Origin: Arthrobacter citreus
GTDB lineage: Bacteria; Actinomycetota; Actinomycetes; Actinomycetales; Micrococcaceae
NCBI RefSeq assembly: GCF_009192745.1
Contig: NZ_VTFV01000004.1
Span: 1 to 64,000, forward strand
Length of the DNA: 64,000 nucleotides
Reading direction: 5' to 3'
Shown here piece by piece: positions 38,909 through 48,984 of this stretch. A model generated the notes under the pieces. The model ran no database searches. It had not been told where the DNA came from and was given only the letters and a program-made list of their open reading frames with translations. How positions within the stretch are numbered: the stretch's first letter is position 1; each line of letters begins with the position of its first letter. Made by a program: the position numbers and the translations under genes.

Positions 38909-40945
38909 CTAGGCTTTCGTACGCTGCCCGGCGTTCAGACGTTCCAGGATGCCCAGCGCCACGGACCTGTCCGTGGTGGCCCAGAAGGGCGGCAGCGCAG
39001 CGCGCAGGAACCCTCCGTACCGGGCGGTCGCGAGCCGGGAATCCAGCACGGCCACCATGCCGCGGTCTCCGGCAGCCCGGATCAGCCGTCCGGCACCCTG
39101 CGCCAGCCGGACGGCTGCATGGGTCGCAGAGACACTCATAAAGCCGTTGCCTCCGGCCTTCGCGACGGCGCGGGTCCGCGCGGTCATCAGCGGATCATCA
39201 GGGCGGGGGAACGGAATGCGGTCAATCACCACCAGCCTGCAGGCCTCGCCCGGCACATCCACGCCCTGCCACAGGGACATGGTTCCGAACAGGCAGGTAG
39301 CGTCGTCCTCGGCGAATTCCTTCACCAGTGCCGACATTGAGGACTCGCCCTGGCAGAGGATGGGGAAGTCCACCTTGTCACGCAGTGCGGCAGCGGCCTC
39401 CTCAGCCGCACGCCGCGACGAGAACAGGCCCAGCGCCGCACCGCCCGATGCCTTCAGCAGCGCTTCGAGTTCCGCCAGCTGCGCCGGGGAGGTGCCGCGG
39501 TCCGGCTTGGGCAGGTCCTTCGCCACGTACAGGACGCCCTGCCGGGGATAGTCGAAGGGACTGCCGACGTCGGTACCCGTCCAGGCCGGGGCGCCTGCGC
39601 CGCTGAGTCCCAAGCCACCTGCCACCGGCCCGAATTCGGAGCCGATTGCCAGGGTAGCTGAGGTCAGCACCACGGTGTGACCGTCGAAAAGCCCGTCCCT
39701 CAGCCGTCCAGCCACGGAGATCGGAGCGACGTTCAAGGTGGCCGGAGCTGAATCGTCCGGCGGAGAGTAGCCTTCCCCGGGGGAAAACGTGCTCGGCCTC
39801 GAGGACCACAGAACCTCCCCGGACTCCGGGGCCTCAAGCACGCGCTCGCACAGCTCCAGCACTGCGAGCAGCCGGGAACGGGCCATCTGCCGTCCGCCGT
39901 CGCCGGCGTCTCCACCCTCCGGCTTGGAGTCTGACAGCGCCACCCGGGCCGCTTCGCGTACCCGGGACACCGCCAACTGCTGCTCTTCGTTGAGGCCGGA
40001 GGGCATCAGGCCCGCTGGCAGGCCTTCCACCGAGGCGTCAAAGGCCCGTCCGGCAGCGGCCAGCTCCTCCACCGAGGCGGAAGTGTGCTTGCGTGCTGCC
40101 GTAACGGCGGCACTGATCACGGTGCCCGAGAGCTGCCCGGTGACTGCTCCGGTCACCCGGTCCTGCAACTCGTGGGCCTCATCGATTACCACCACGTCGT
40201 AGTCCGGCAGCACTGCCAGTCCTTCAAACGCACTGATGGCCAGCATTGCGTGGTTGGTGATCACGAGGTCCGCGACGGCCGCCTTGGCACGTGCCTGTTC
40301 GCTGAAGCAGTGCTCGGCCACAGGACAGCGCTGGGCTCCGAGGCATTCCATCGCGGTCACGGAAACCTGCCGCCAGGCGCGGTCGCTGACGCCGGGGAGC
40401 AGCTCATCCCGGTCGCCGGTTTCGGTTTCCTCCGCCCAGTCCCGCAGGCGAACCACTTCGCGGCCGAGAGCCGACGTCGGTCCGGCCGCAGGTGCCGGAT
40501 GGGACACCGCCTTCTCCTCGCCAAGGGTAAAAAGCGCGCCCGGGTCGTCGTCGTCGGGGAAACCGCCGCCCGTCTTGTGGACGCAAACGTAGTTGCTGCG
40601 GCCCTTCAGGAGCGCAACGTCCACTTCGCGGGGCAGCTTGGGCTTGAGCGCAGCCAGCAGGCGCGGAACGTCGCGTCCCACGATTTGTGCCTGGAGCGCA
40701 AGCGTGGCCGTGGAAACCAGCGCGGGCTTGCTGCTCTCGAGGGCATGGTGGATCAGCGGTACAAGGTATGCCAGTGACTTGCCGGTTCCGGTTCCGGCCT
40801 GCACCAGCAGGTGCTGACCGGATTCGATGGACTCGGCGACCTCCCGGGCCATTTGCTGCTGTCCCGGACGCTGCTGGCCGCCCATGGCTGTTACGGCCGT
40901 CTGCAGCAGGTCCAGGACCTCGCCGGCGGTGTCTTTCTTAGGCAT
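38909..40945 (-). CDS. DinG-family ATP-dependent helicase
   Basis: A 678-residue XPD/DinG-type superfamily 2 helicase. Walker A AGTGTGKS is at about 50-57. The 4Fe-4S cysteines are suggested by YVCVHKTGG and by CLGAQRCPVAEHC. The DEAH motif is VVIDEAHELQDRV, and the late helicase motif is GAGRLIRAAGDRGMVAVLDSRL. It unwinds 5'-3' in repair or R-loop removal. The ATG at 40945 overlaps the hflX stop (ATGCCTAA) by 8 bases, so it is coupled to hflX. It is convergent with lexA; no SOS box is seen. Confidence 0.9.
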   Translation of the reverse strand: MPKKDTAGEVLDLLQTAVTAMGGQQRPGQQQMAREVAESIESGQHLLVQAGTGTGKSLAYLVPLIHHALESSKPALVSTATLALQAQIVGRDVPRLLAALKPKLPREVDVALLKGRSNYVCVHKTGGGFPDDDDPGALFTLGEEKAVSHPAPAAGPTSALGREVVRLRDWAEETETGDRDELLPGVSDRAWRQVSVTAMECLGAQRCPVAEHCFSEQARAKAAVADLVITNHAMLAISAFEGLAVLPDYDVVVIDEAHELQDRVTGAVTGQLSGTVISAAVTAARKHTSASVEELAAAGRAFDASVEGLPAGLMPSGLNEEQQLAVSRVREAARVALSDSKPEGGDAGDGGRQMARSRLLAVLELCERVLEAPESGEVLWSSRPSTFSPGEGYSPPDDSAPATLNVAPISVAGRLRDGLFDGHTVVLTSATLAIGSEFGPVAGGLGLSGAGAPAWTGTDVGSPFDYPRQGVLYVAKDLPKPDRGTSPAQLAELEALLKASGGAALGLFSSRRAAEEAAAALRDKVDFPILCQGESSMSALVKEFAEDDATCLFGTMSLWQGVDVPGEACRLVVIDRIPFPRPDDPLMTARTRAVAKAGGNGFMSVSATHAAVRLAQGAGRLIRAAGDRGMVAVLDSRLATARYGGFLRAALPPFWATTDRSVALGILERLNAGQRTKA

Positions 40946-42506
40946 GGTTGAGGAACGGCTCCAGCTCCGGAGCCAGTGAATCGCGGACCTTGACCCGGAT
41001 CCGGGTGCCGCTTTCCTCATGGTCAAGCTGCAGGATCTCAGCGTCCTGGCTGTGCAGGCGGGAGACTACGTCGCCGCGCTCGTACGGAACCAGGAGTTCG
41101 AGTTCCACGCCCGGCCGCGGAATACCCTCGGAGATGGCCTGGAGCAGCTCGTCTATGCCTTCGCCCGTGCGGGCGGACACCACTACGGTTCGCGGCTCAC
41201 GCTGGCGCAGCCGCTCAATCACGAACGGGTCCGCGGCATCGGCCTTGTTGAGCACGATGATCTCCGGGATCCGGCGGGCATCGACGTCAGCCAGCACGGA
41301 ACGGACTGCCGCGATCTGCCCTTCGGGATCAGGGTGGGAGGCATCCACTACGTGCAGGATCAGGTCGGCGTCGGCCACTTCCTCCAACGTGGAGCGGAAG
41401 GCTTCGATCAGCTGCGTGGGCAGGGACCGCACGAATCCCACGGTATCGGCGAGGGTGTAGCCCAGTCCGTCGGGGGTCTCTGCACGGCGGATCGTCGGGT
41501 CCAGCGTGGCGAACAGCGCGTTCTCCACCAGGACTCCTGCGTCCGTCAGCCGATTCAGCAGCGAGGACTTTCCGGCATTGGTATAGCCGGCAATCGCCAC
41601 GGAAGGAATCTGGTTGCGCTGGCGGTTGGCGCGCTTCGTTTCACGGGCGGGCTTCATGCCGGCGATTTCACGCCGCAGCTTGGCCATGCGCGTGCGGATC
41701 TTCCGGCGGTCAAGCTCGATCTTCGTTTCACCGGGGCCACGAGAGCCCATGCCGGCCCCGGCGCTGCCAACCTGTCCGCCGGCCTGGCGGGACATGGATT
41801 CGCCCCAGCCGCGCAGGCGCGGGAGCAGGTACTCAAGCTGTGCCAGTTCAACCTGGGCCTTGCCTTCGCGGGACTTCGCGTGCTGCGCGAAGATGTCCAG
41901 GATCAGGGCGGTGCGGTCAATGACCTTCACCTTCACAATGTCTTCCAGTCCGCGGCGCTGGGACGGCGAAAGTTCGCTGTCCACGATCACGGTGTCCGCG
42001 CCGGTGGCCATCACGACGTCCTTGAGCTCCTGGGCCTTGCCGGAGCCGAGGAAGGTTCCGGGGTCCGGCTTCAGCCGCCGCTGGATCATTCCGTCCAGCA
42101 CCTCGGAGCCGGCAGTCTCAGCCAGCGCCGCCAGTTCACGCAGGGAGTTCTCGGCGTCTGCCGCAGTGCCTTCCGTCCACAGTCCGGCGAGCACTACGCG
42201 CTCGAGCCGCAGCTGCCGGTATTCAACCTCGGTGACGTCTTCAAGCTCCGTGGACAGTCCGGCCACACGGCGCAGGGCACGGCGGTCTGCCAGATCCTGC
42301 TGATCCCCGTCGAAGTCAGAGTGCTCCGCTGCCTGCGATGACAACGCCTGCGCCTGTCCGCGGTATCCCCCGGCAGGAGTGACGCTCTGCTTGGCAGCAG
42401 CTGCGTCTTCCTTGGCCAGGATCCGGTCAATGACGCCCTGAATTTCCTCGGGCTTAAGGTCCGTGGGCGTCGAGCCGGCAGCGGGACGGGAATTGTTGAT
42501 GGTCAT
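40938..42506 (-). CDS. hflX: GTPase HflX
   Basis: Ribosome-associated GTPase that splits or rescues stalled ribosomes. The N-terminal domain has the HflX signature GSRGPGETKIELDRR. The G domain carries AGYTNAGKSSLLNRL (P-loop), DTVGFVRSLPTQLIEAFRST (G3) and LNKAD (G4). It has 522 residues from the ATG at 42506, which follows AAGGAG; the frame is open upstream to 42554 but without a ribosome site. It lies upstream of and overlaps the DinG gene. Confidence 0.95.
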   Translation of the reverse strand: MTINNSRPAAGSTPTDLKPEEIQGVIDRILAKEDAAAAKQSVTPAGGYRGQAQALSSQAAEHSDFDGDQQDLADRRALRRVAGLSTELEDVTEVEYRQLRLERVVLAGLWTEGTAADAENSLRELAALAETAGSEVLDGMIQRRLKPDPGTFLGSGKAQELKDVVMATGADTVIVDSELSPSQRRGLEDIVKVKVIDRTALILDIFAQHAKSREGKAQVELAQLEYLLPRLRGWGESMSRQAGGQVGSAGAGMGSRGPGETKIELDRRKIRTRMAKLRREIAGMKPARETKRANRQRNQIPSVAIAGYTNAGKSSLLNRLTDAGVLVENALFATLDPTIRRAETPDGLGYTLADTVGFVRSLPTQLIEAFRSTLEEVADADLILHVVDASHPDPEGQIAAVRSVLADVDARRIPEIIVLNKADAADPFVIERLRQREPRTVVVSARTGEGIDELLQAISEGIPRPGVELELLVPYERGDVVSRLHSQDAEILQLDHEESGTRIRVKVRDSLAPELEPFLNHA

Positions 42507-42612
42507 AATCTCCTTAGAAGCGGTGTTAACCATGGTAGGCCAGTGGACCCACATTGTGATGGGCGCCCGGCGGGTTGTGCAAGAAGGTTTGCGGCGCCGC
42601 CCCGGTGCAGAC

Positions 42613-42654
42613 GGTACGGCGGACCCGGTACGGCGGACCCGGTACGGCGGACCC
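42613..42654. repeat. Three perfect 14-base tandem repeats
   Basis: GGTACGGCGGACCC occurs three times with no mismatch at 42613-42626, 42627-42640 and 42641-42654, in the spacer between hflX and the divergent methyltransferase gene. It may be a slippage-prone array or a multimeric binding site. Confidence 0.95.
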
Positions 42655-42695
42655 GATGGGGTCCGCGGGCGGGACAGCCACTAATCTTGGTAGTT

Positions 42696-43307
42696 ATGGG
42701 TTCAGAGCATTACTTCAGTTCGCAACCGGCAACGCCGGAGGTCCGCAGACCGCTGCAGGTCTGCCTGGCAGGACGCGAGGTCACCCTCGCGACCTCGGGC
42801 GGGATCTTCTCCCCCGACGGCATTGATAAGGGAACGCAGGTTCTGCTCTCCGGTATTCCCGACCCTGCCAAAGAGGGGAACCTGCTGGACATTGGCTGCG
42901 GCTGGGGCCCGATCGCGTTGACCATGGCCATGAAATCCCCCGCGGCGCAGGTCTACGCGGTGGACGTCAACGAACGGTCCCTTGGCCTGACCCGTGATAA
43001 CGCTGCCACGCTTGGGCTGGGCAACGTCCAGGCATCGCTTCCGGACGACGTCGATTCGTCCCTGCGCTTCGAAACCATCTGGTCCAATCCGCCGATCCGG
43101 ATCGGCAAGGATGAACTGCACGCGCTGCTGCTGCTGTGGCTGCCGCGGCTGGCTCCGGGCGGAACCGCCTGGCTGGTGGTGCAGAAGAACCTCGGCTCGG
43201 ACTCACTCCAGCGCTGGCTGGCTGAGAACCTCGGCACGGACTACGGCGTCAGCCGGTACAGCACCGCGAAATCCTTCCGCATCCTGAAAGTGCAGCGCGC
43301 TGCTTAG
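42696..43307 (+). CDS. RsmC-like class I methyltransferase
   Basis: A 203-residue SAM-dependent methyltransferase: motif I LLDIGCGWGPIALTMA (about residues 68-83), motif II YAVDVNERSL and the N-methylation motif SNPPIR. This matches the C-terminal half of RsmC, which methylates G1207 of 16S rRNA, and the RlmG/RsmC-like proteins common in actinobacteria. It starts at ATG 42696 without a strong ribosome site. Target inferred from family. Confidence 0.84.
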   Translation: MGSEHYFSSQPATPEVRRPLQVCLAGREVTLATSGGIFSPDGIDKGTQVLLSGIPDPAKEGNLLDIGCGWGPIALTMAMKSPAAQVYAVDVNERSLGLTRDNAATLGLGNVQASLPDDVDSSLRFETIWSNPPIRIGKDELHALLLLWLPRLAPGGTAWLVVQKNLGSDSLQRWLAENLGTDYGVSRYSTAKSFRILKVQRAA

Positions 43308-43330
43308 GTCCTGCTGGCCCGCCGTGGCCG

Positions 43331-44281
43331 TTACAGCAGGGTTCCGCGGGCCACCAGCACGGCGGGACCGCTGAGTTCCACGTGCTCGCGTCCTTCCGGA
43401 CCGGCCAGGAAGCGGATTCCAAGGACTCCGCCGGGCACGGCAACGTTCCAGCTGTTAGGGGCAGTGGAGCCTGCCCAGAAGCGGGTGGCGGCGGCTGCAG
43501 CGCAGGCACCGGTACCGCAGGACTGCGTCTCGCCCACCCCGCGTTCGTGCACGCGCATGGTCAGCTGGCCCACGCCGTCGACCACCAGGGGGTCCGCCGG
43601 AACAACGAATTCAACGTTGGTGCCGTCCTCCGGGACGGGCTCCACCGAGGGCGCCTTGGCCAGGTCCGTTGCCGCGAGCTCGGTCAGTTCCGCCAGGGCC
43701 ACCACAGTGTGCGGGTTGCCCATGCTCACGGAGAGTCCCGGCCGGGGCACTTCCAGGCCGCCTGCGTTGACCACGGTGTCCATGGCTTTGGCAGCAGCGT
43801 GGTCCGGGAAGATGAATTCCCAGGGGCCCATGTCCACGGCGTAGCCGTTTTCAGTGCGGGTCACGGTCTTCAGGCCGGCGCGCGTTCCGATGGGCAGGGC
43901 CTGGCCCTCGGCGAGCTCCGCGAGTCCTTCTTCCAGGAGGAAGTGGACGAACACGCGCACGCCGTTGCCGCACATCTCGGAGATGCTGCCGTCTCCGTTG
44001 CGGTAATCCATGAACCACTCTGCGTCCGGGTTGGTCTGCAGCAGGGCCTGGCCTTCGGGCAGGTGCTCCGAACGCACGGCGCGGATAAAACCGTCGGCGC
44101 CGATTCCGTTATGGCGGTTGCACACGGCTGCCACCTCGGCGGCGTCGTAGTCCCGCAGCCCGTCAGGATCAGCAACCAGGACAAAGTCGTTGCCGGTACC
44201 GTGTCCCTTCGCGAAGGCGAGGCCGGCAAGGCCGGAGGGCAGGCCGGAGGCGGACAAGGCGGCGGGGGGAGTTGTGCTCAC
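43331..44281 (-). CDS. dapF: Diaminopimelate epimerase
   Basis: Interconverts LL- and meso-diaminopimelate, for peptidoglycan and lysine. The two catalytic cysteines are in [11 protein letters not shown] and [11 protein letters not shown]. The fold has two mirror halves; [12 protein letters not shown] is the N-terminal signature. At 316 residues it has an N-terminal extension. The GTG start at 44281 overlaps the miaA stop as GTGA; the longer frame to 44341 lies inside miaA and is rejected. Confidence 0.96.
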   Translation of the reverse strand: MSTTPPAALSASGLPSGLAGLAFAKGHGTGNDFVLVADPDGLRDYDAAEVAAVCNRHNGIGADGFIRAVRSEHLPEGQALLQTNPDAEWFMDYRNGDGSISEMCGNGVRVFVHFLLEEGLAELAEGQALPIGTRAGLKTVTRTENGYAVDMGPWEFIFPDHAAAKAMDTVVNAGGLEVPRPGLSVSMGNPHTVVALAELTELAATDLAKAPSVEPVPEDGTNVEFVVPADPLVVDGVGQLTMRVHERGVGETQSCGTGACAAAAATRFWAGSTAPNSWNVAVPGGVLGIRFLAGPEGREHVELSGPAVLVARGTLL

Positions 44282-45186
44282 TTCTCCAGAATAGCGGTGA
44301 GCGCCCGCTGAAGCAGGTCCGGATCCCGGGCGTCCAGCCACGTGACGCGCGGATCGGCCCGGAACCAGGTGATCTGGCGGCGCGCAAACTGTCGGGTGGC
44401 AACCACAGTGTCTTCCACTGCCTGTTCCGAACTCCAGAGTCCGTCCAGGACCTTCAAGAACTGCGCATAGCCCAAAGCACGCGAGGCCGTGCGCCCGGTC
44501 CGCAGGCCGGCGGCGTCCAGGGCCCGCACTTCCTCCAGCAGCCCCTGCCGAACCATCATCTCCACCCGCAGGGCCAGGCGTTCGTGCAACAGGGGGCGTT
44601 CGACGTCGAGCCCCAGTTGGATGGCCGGCTGGTGGTAGGTGCGGTCCGGCATAAAGGAGCTGAAGGGCCTCCCGGTGAGCTCGTGGACCTCCAGTGCGCG
44701 TACCACCCGCCGGGCGTCGCCCAGCCTGCCGGCGGACACGGGGTCGACGGCCCGCAGCCGTTCGCGAAGCGCCTCGAAACCCTCCCGTTCAAGATCGCCT
44801 TCGATCTGCTGCCGCAGCTGCGGATCCGTGCCGGGGAATTCAAGGACGTCCAGTGCCGCCCGGACATAGAGTCCGGAGCCGCCCACCAGGATCGGGCAGT
44901 TGCCTCGCGAGCGGATCTGGTTGATGGCCTCCCGGGCCTGGGCCTGGAAGGCGGAGACGCTGGCTTCCTCCGTGACGTCCAGGATGTCCAGCAGGTGATG
45001 CGCGATCCCGCCGCGTTCGGCTTCCGGCAGCTTGGCGGTGCCAATGTCCATGCCGCGGTAGAACTGCATTGAATCGGCGTTGATGACCTCCCCGCCCAGG
45101 TGCCGGGCCAGTGCAACACCGAGGTCGGACTTGCCGGTTCCGGTGGGGCCAACGACGGCGATAACGGGCAGCGCTGCGCCCGTCAC
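44278..45186 (-). CDS. miaA: tRNA dimethylallyltransferase
   Basis: Adds the isopentenyl group to A37 of tRNAs that read U-starting codons. P-loop [17 protein letters not shown] is at about 11-27; [20 protein letters not shown] and [13 protein letters not shown] are further signatures. At 302 residues it has family length. Start is GTG and overlaps the miaB stop; the two enzymes act in sequence on the same tRNA base. Confidence 0.96.
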   Translation of the reverse strand: MTGAALPVIAVVGPTGTGKSDLGVALARHLGGEVINADSMQFYRGMDIGTAKLPEAERGGIAHHLLDILDVTEEASVSAFQAQAREAINQIRSRGNCPILVGGSGLYVRAALDVLEFPGTDPQLRQQIEGDLEREGFEALRERLRAVDPVSAGRLGDARRVVRALEVHELTGRPFSSFMPDRTYHQPAIQLGLDVERPLLHERLALRVEMMVRQGLLEEVRALDAAGLRTGRTASRALGYAQFLKVLDGLWSSEQAVEDTVVATRQFARRQITWFRADPRVTWLDARDPDLLQRALTAILEK

Positions 45187-46724
45187 CGGCGCGGCGGCAG
45201 GGCAGGCATGCCGAGTGAGACGCCCGCGCGGGCAGCGCCGTCGGCGGCCGGGGACGGGATACCGCAGGAATCAGCCTGCGAACGGTCCCAGGCATCTCCG
45301 GCACGTGAACGGCGAAGGGAGTAATCCGCGGCCGTTGCCGGGTCGGCAACCAGGTGGAAGGCAGCGGCGGACGTCACCGGAACGGTGACCAGGTCTCCCG
45401 GGCGCGGAACCGGTGCGCCGTCGGGCACGGTGAAGTGGACCAGGCGCTGGTCCCGGGAGCGACCGGACAGCCGTCCCGTTTCCTCGGATTTGCGGCCTGC
45501 GGCCGCGGTGACCATGACTTCCACCGTGGTGCCCACCTGTTTGGCGTTCTCTTCCGCGGCAATGCGGTCCTGCAGGGCAGTGAGCCGCTCGAAGCGCTCC
45601 TGGACCACCGCCTTGGGCAGCTGGTCAGGCAGGTCGGCCGCCGGGGTGCCGGGACGCTTGGAGTATTGGAAGGTGAAGGCGGTGGCGAACCTGGCCTGCT
45701 CAACGACGTCCAGCGTGGCCTGGAAGTCCTCCTCGGTCTCCCCCGGGAACCCGACGATGATGTCCGTGGAGATGGCAGCGTGCGGCATCTGCCGGCGGAC
45801 CTTCTCCAGGATGCCCAGGAACTTCTTGGAGCGGTAGGACCGGCGCATGTCCTTGAGGACCTTGTCCGAGCCGGACTGCAGCGGCATGTGCAGCTGCGGC
45901 ATCACGTTGTGCGTTTCAGCCATGGCATCAATGACGTCGTCGGTAAACGCTGCCGGGTGCGGGCTCGTGAAGCGGACCCGCTCAAGTCCTTCAATTGAAC
46001 CGCAGGCGCGCAGCAGTTTGGCGAACGCGCCGCGGTCACCGAACTCCACACCGTAGGAATTCACGTTCTGGCCCAGCAGGGTGACTTCAATGGCGCCGTC
46101 GTCCACCAGTGCCTGGACCTCGGCGAGGATCTCCCCCGGCCGCCGGTCGCGTTCCTTGCCGCGCAGCGACGGGACAATGCAGAACGTGCAGGTGTTGTTG
46201 CAGCCGACTGAAATCGACACCCAGCCCGAATAGACCGAGTCCCGCTTGGTGGGCAGCGTGGAGGGGAACACCTCAAGGGATTCGAGAATCTCCAGCTGCG
46301 CTGCGTCGTTGTGCCGTGCCCGCTCCAGCAGGGCAGGCAGGGCGCCGATGTTGTGCGTGCCGAAGACCGCGTCAACAAAGGGCGCCTTGGCAATGATCGT
46401 GTCGCGGTCCTTCTGCGCCAGGCAGCCGCCAACGGCGATCTGCATTCCGGGGCGGGATTCCTTGACGCGTGCCAGCTGGCCCAGGTTTCCGTAGAGCTTG
46501 TTGTCCGCGTTCTCGCGCACGGCGCAGGTATTGAAGACAACGACGTCGGCGTCGCCTTCCTCTGCCGGAACGTAACCGGCGCCTTCAAGCAGGCCGGAAA
46601 TCCGTTCGGAGTCGTGGACGTTCATCTGGCATCCGAAGGTCCGCACCTGATAGGTGCGCTGGTGCTCTTCAGCGTCCGGGCCGGCTAGCGGTTCTGATGC
46701 GGGAGGGGATACAGACAGGCTCAC
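45183..46724 (-). CDS. miaB: tRNA-2-methylthio-N6-dimethylallyladenosine synthase
   Basis: Radical SAM methylthiotransferase that converts i6A37 to ms2i6A37. The N-terminal UPF0004 domain ([18 protein letters not shown]) supplies three cysteines for a second cluster; the radical SAM motif CNNTCTFC (C-x3-C-x2-C) is near 176. A C-terminal TRAM domain follows at about 390-460. It has 513 residues with a C-terminal tail beyond TRAM. It is first of miaB-miaA-dapF with GTGA overlaps. Confidence 0.96.
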   Translation of the reverse strand: MSLSVSPPASEPLAGPDAEEHQRTYQVRTFGCQMNVHDSERISGLLEGAGYVPAEEGDADVVVFNTCAVRENADNKLYGNLGQLARVKESRPGMQIAVGGCLAQKDRDTIIAKAPFVDAVFGTHNIGALPALLERARHNDAAQLEILESLEVFPSTLPTKRDSVYSGWVSISVGCNNTCTFCIVPSLRGKERDRRPGEILAEVQALVDDGAIEVTLLGQNVNSYGVEFGDRGAFAKLLRACGSIEGLERVRFTSPHPAAFTDDVIDAMAETHNVMPQLHMPLQSGSDKVLKDMRRSYRSKKFLGILEKVRRQMPHAAISTDIIVGFPGETEEDFQATLDVVEQARFATAFTFQYSKRPGTPAADLPDQLPKAVVQERFERLTALQDRIAAEENAKQVGTTVEVMVTAAAGRKSEETGRLSGRSRDQRLVHFTVPDGAPVPRPGDLVTVPVTSAAAFHLVADPATAADYSLRRSRAGDAWDRSQADSCGIPSPAADGAARAGVSLGMPALPPRR

Positions 46725-46773
46725 CCTACAAGGGTACGTCCCGCCGGCGGCAGGGCCGCAATTTCGCCGGGGC

Positions 46774-47553
46774 TTAGTACCAGTTGTTGGCGTAGTGGAA
46801 GTTCAGTGCAGAGCAGGGGCTGCCGTAGCGGGACTCAATGTAGGTCAGGCCCCAATTGACCTGGGTACGGTAGTTGGTCTGCCAGTCTCCCCCGGCAGCA
46901 GCCAGCTTTGTGCCCGGGAGGGCCTGCGGGATGCCGTACGCCCCGGAGCTGGCGTTGGTTGCACTGGTCAGCCACTCGGACTCCTTATTCCACAGAGTGT
47001 CCAGGCAGGTCATCTGTGACGCGTCCCAGCCATGGGCGCCCAGGACCGAAGCTGCATAGGCCTTGGCACCGGCAGGGTCATCCAACGGAACGGAGGCGGC
47101 CGCCACACGGGCGGCTTCTTCGGCTGCAGCCTGTTCTGCTGCCGCAGCGGCGGAAGCCGCTGCTTCTGCTTCGCGGGCTGCTGCCGCCTGGGCTTCCGCC
47201 TCGGCAGCTGCGGCCTGCTCGTCAGCGGCCTGCTGGGCGGCTGCCTGATCGGCCTGCGAATCCGCGGCAGCGGAAGCGGACGGGCTCGCCTCTGTTTCCA
47301 AACCGGCCTGCGCGTCGGGTTCGGGGGAAATCCCGGGTTCCGCCTCGGGGGTACCGGTGAACAGGGGCAGCGCGAAACTCGCCAGCTGGATACCTGCGGT
47401 GGCCCGGAGGTCTTCCTCACCGGCTGCGGCGCCCGCGGTCCCCAGAACCATGACTCCGCCGAGGGCGGCAACGGCCCCCGCCTTCATCCGGTTGCGGCGG
47501 CGCTGCATGGCGCGGTGCTGCCTCTGTTCACGGCGTCCCTGAATGTTGCTCAT
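46774..47553 (-). CDS. Secreted transglycosylase-like protein (paralogue 1)
   Basis: About 259 residues: a basic N-terminus, a signal/anchor segment ([21 protein letters not shown]), an Ala/Glu/Gln-rich coiled region (about 105-155), and a C-terminal lytic-transglycosylase-like domain at about 165-259 ([48 protein letters not shown]). The catalytic Glu is probably the one in NKES. Acts on peptidoglycan outside the cell. The same C-terminal domain is in the neighbouring gene, so a duplication. The start ATG at 47553 is chosen by the signal position; the ribosome site is weak. Confidence 0.82.
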   Translation of the reverse strand: MSNIQGRREQRQHRAMQRRRNRMKAGAVAALGGVMVLGTAGAAAGEEDLRATAGIQLASFALPLFTGTPEAEPGISPEPDAQAGLETEASPSASAAADSQADQAAAQQAADEQAAAAEAEAQAAAAREAEAAASAAAAAEQAAAEEAARVAAASVPLDDPAGAKAYAASVLGAHGWDASQMTCLDTLWNKESEWLTSATNASSGAYGIPQALPGTKLAAAGGDWQTNYRTQVNWGLTYIESRYGSPCSALNFHYANNWY

Positions 47554-47597
47554 AGGACCGCGACTGTACACATCAATCCTGAGCAAGATCGCGGCCA

Positions 47598-47626
47598 GGT
47601 AACGACCGTGTTGCAATACGGTAACG
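47598..47626. promoter_or_regulatory. Direct repeat GGTAACG before paralogue 1
   Basis: GGTAACG occurs at 47598-47604 and 47620-47626, 22 bases apart (about two helical turns), with TTGCAATAC between. GTAAC-type direct repeats resemble MtrA response-regulator sites before cell-wall hydrolase genes. A tentative match only. Confidence 0.3.
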
Positions 47627-47634
47627 GAGCCGGT

Positions 47635-48939
47635 TTAATACCAGCCCTTTAGCTCCGAGTGCGCCCAGGCCCCGCAGGGCGTCTGGTACCTCTGCGCTAT
47701 GTAGTTCAGGCCCCAGCGGATCTGGGTTTGATAATTGGTGCGCCAGTCACTTCCTGCCGCCGCCATCTTGTCCCCCGGGAGTGACTGCGGAATGCCATAG
47801 GCGCCGCTGTAGGGATTCATGGCGCTGGTCAGCCAGTTTGATTCCCGGTTCCACAGATCAACGAGACACCTGAATTCCCCGTTGTTCCATCCATAGGCCC
47901 CCATCATGGAAGCGGCAAAGGCCTGCGCTCCTGCCGGGTCATTCACCGGTGCGGCAGGCGGCGGAGGGGGCGGCGGCTGCGGTGCCGGAGCCGGCGGATT
48001 GGGAGCCGGCGCAGGAATGGGCGCTGGAGCCGGAGCGGGTGCGGGCGGGGGTGCGGGTGCGTTTCCAGGCGTTCCCGGCGCTTCAGGATTTGTGGGATTA
48101 ATCACCGTGGCGGCGTCCTTGGCGGGCGCCTTTTCGGCAGCACGCCGGGCTTGCTCAGCCTGCTGCCGGACAGATTCATCCAGCCGCGCAGCCTGGAGCC
48201 GGCTAAGTTCTGCTTCCGCGGTGGTGCTGCGCAGCTCAGCTAGCTGGGCAGCGAGCACGGCACTGCGCTCTTCCTGCTCACGTACGGCTTTGTCTGCAGC
48301 TTCCGTGGCGGCTTGCGCGTCCTCATACTGCTCCCCTGCCAGGGCTGCCAGCTTGCCCCGCGCCTGCCGCTCCGACTTCTCGGCTTCTTCGAGGGACTCT
48401 GCTGCTTTCCGGGCTGCTTCAGCTTCGCCATAGAGACGTGAAGTACGTTCAGTCACCAGGGAAAGTGTGGTCAGGCGGTCAAGGTGCGCTGCACCTTCTT
48501 CGGCGTCGAGCAGGAACAGTACCGTACTGTCCATCCCGCCCGTCTTGTAGGTCTGGGCAGCCAGTGCCCCAACCTGGCTTTTCAGCTCGCCCGCACGTGC
48601 CGATGCGGCGCTGCGCTGTGCTGCCAGCTCCGCAAGGCGTGCATCGCTGGCTTCCAGCTCCGCCCGAAGCTCGTCGTAGCGGCTCGATGCGGACACGGCA
48701 GCATTGCCGAGATTCCCTGCTTCGTCATAGAGGCGGTCCAGGAGTTCTTCGAGTTTCCGGACCTGTTCCTCGGTAGAGGCGGTGTCGGACTTCGCCGCTG
48801 AGATTTCGTCCCATGACGGGTACTCCGCTGCGGACGCCGAAGGCACACCGACCAGCAGCGTCGCAGCAAGGACACCGGCCGTCGCTGCGGTCAAGGCAGG
48901 GCTGTGCAACTTCCGCCCCAGCAGCCTCACAGTAAACAT
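47635..48939 (-). CDS. Secreted coiled-coil transglycosylase-like protein (paralogue 2)
   Basis: About 434 residues from ATG 48939: signal segment (LTAATAGVLAATLLVGVPSASA), a long coiled coil at about 45-275 (SDTASTEEQVRKLEELLDRL, and so on, PcsB-like), a Pro/Ala-rich linker (about 285-335) and a C-terminal transglycosylase-like domain (CLVDLWNRESNWLTSAMNP, YGIPQSLPGDKMAAAG, IRWGLNYIAQRY). The coiled coil may couple it to a division complex such as FtsEX; inference only. GTG at 48966 is an alternative start. The Glu of NRES is the likely catalytic residue. Confidence 0.82.
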   Translation of the reverse strand: MFTVRLLGRKLHSPALTAATAGVLAATLLVGVPSASAAEYPSWDEISAAKSDTASTEEQVRKLEELLDRLYDEAGNLGNAAVSASSRYDELRAELEASDARLAELAAQRSAASARAGELKSQVGALAAQTYKTGGMDSTVLFLLDAEEGAAHLDRLTTLSLVTERTSRLYGEAEAARKAAESLEEAEKSERQARGKLAALAGEQYEDAQAATEAADKAVREQEERSAVLAAQLAELRSTTAEAELSRLQAARLDESVRQQAEQARRAAEKAPAKDAATVINPTNPEAPGTPGNAPAPPPAPAPAPAPIPAPAPNPPAPAPQPPPPPPPAAPVNDPAGAQAFAASMMGAYGWNNGEFRCLVDLWNRESNWLTSAMNPYSGAYGIPQSLPGDKMAAAGSDWRTNYQTQIRWGLNYIAQRYQTPCGAWAHSELKGWY

Positions 48940-48984
48940 AGTGATGACAGCATACGGCACGATCACAACGGGCCTGCGCGGCTG

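Noticed and set aside
38909-40945. DinG gene under direct SOS control
   Set aside because: It starts inside the hflX stop and no LexA box is seen before it; adjacency to lexA alone is not evidence.
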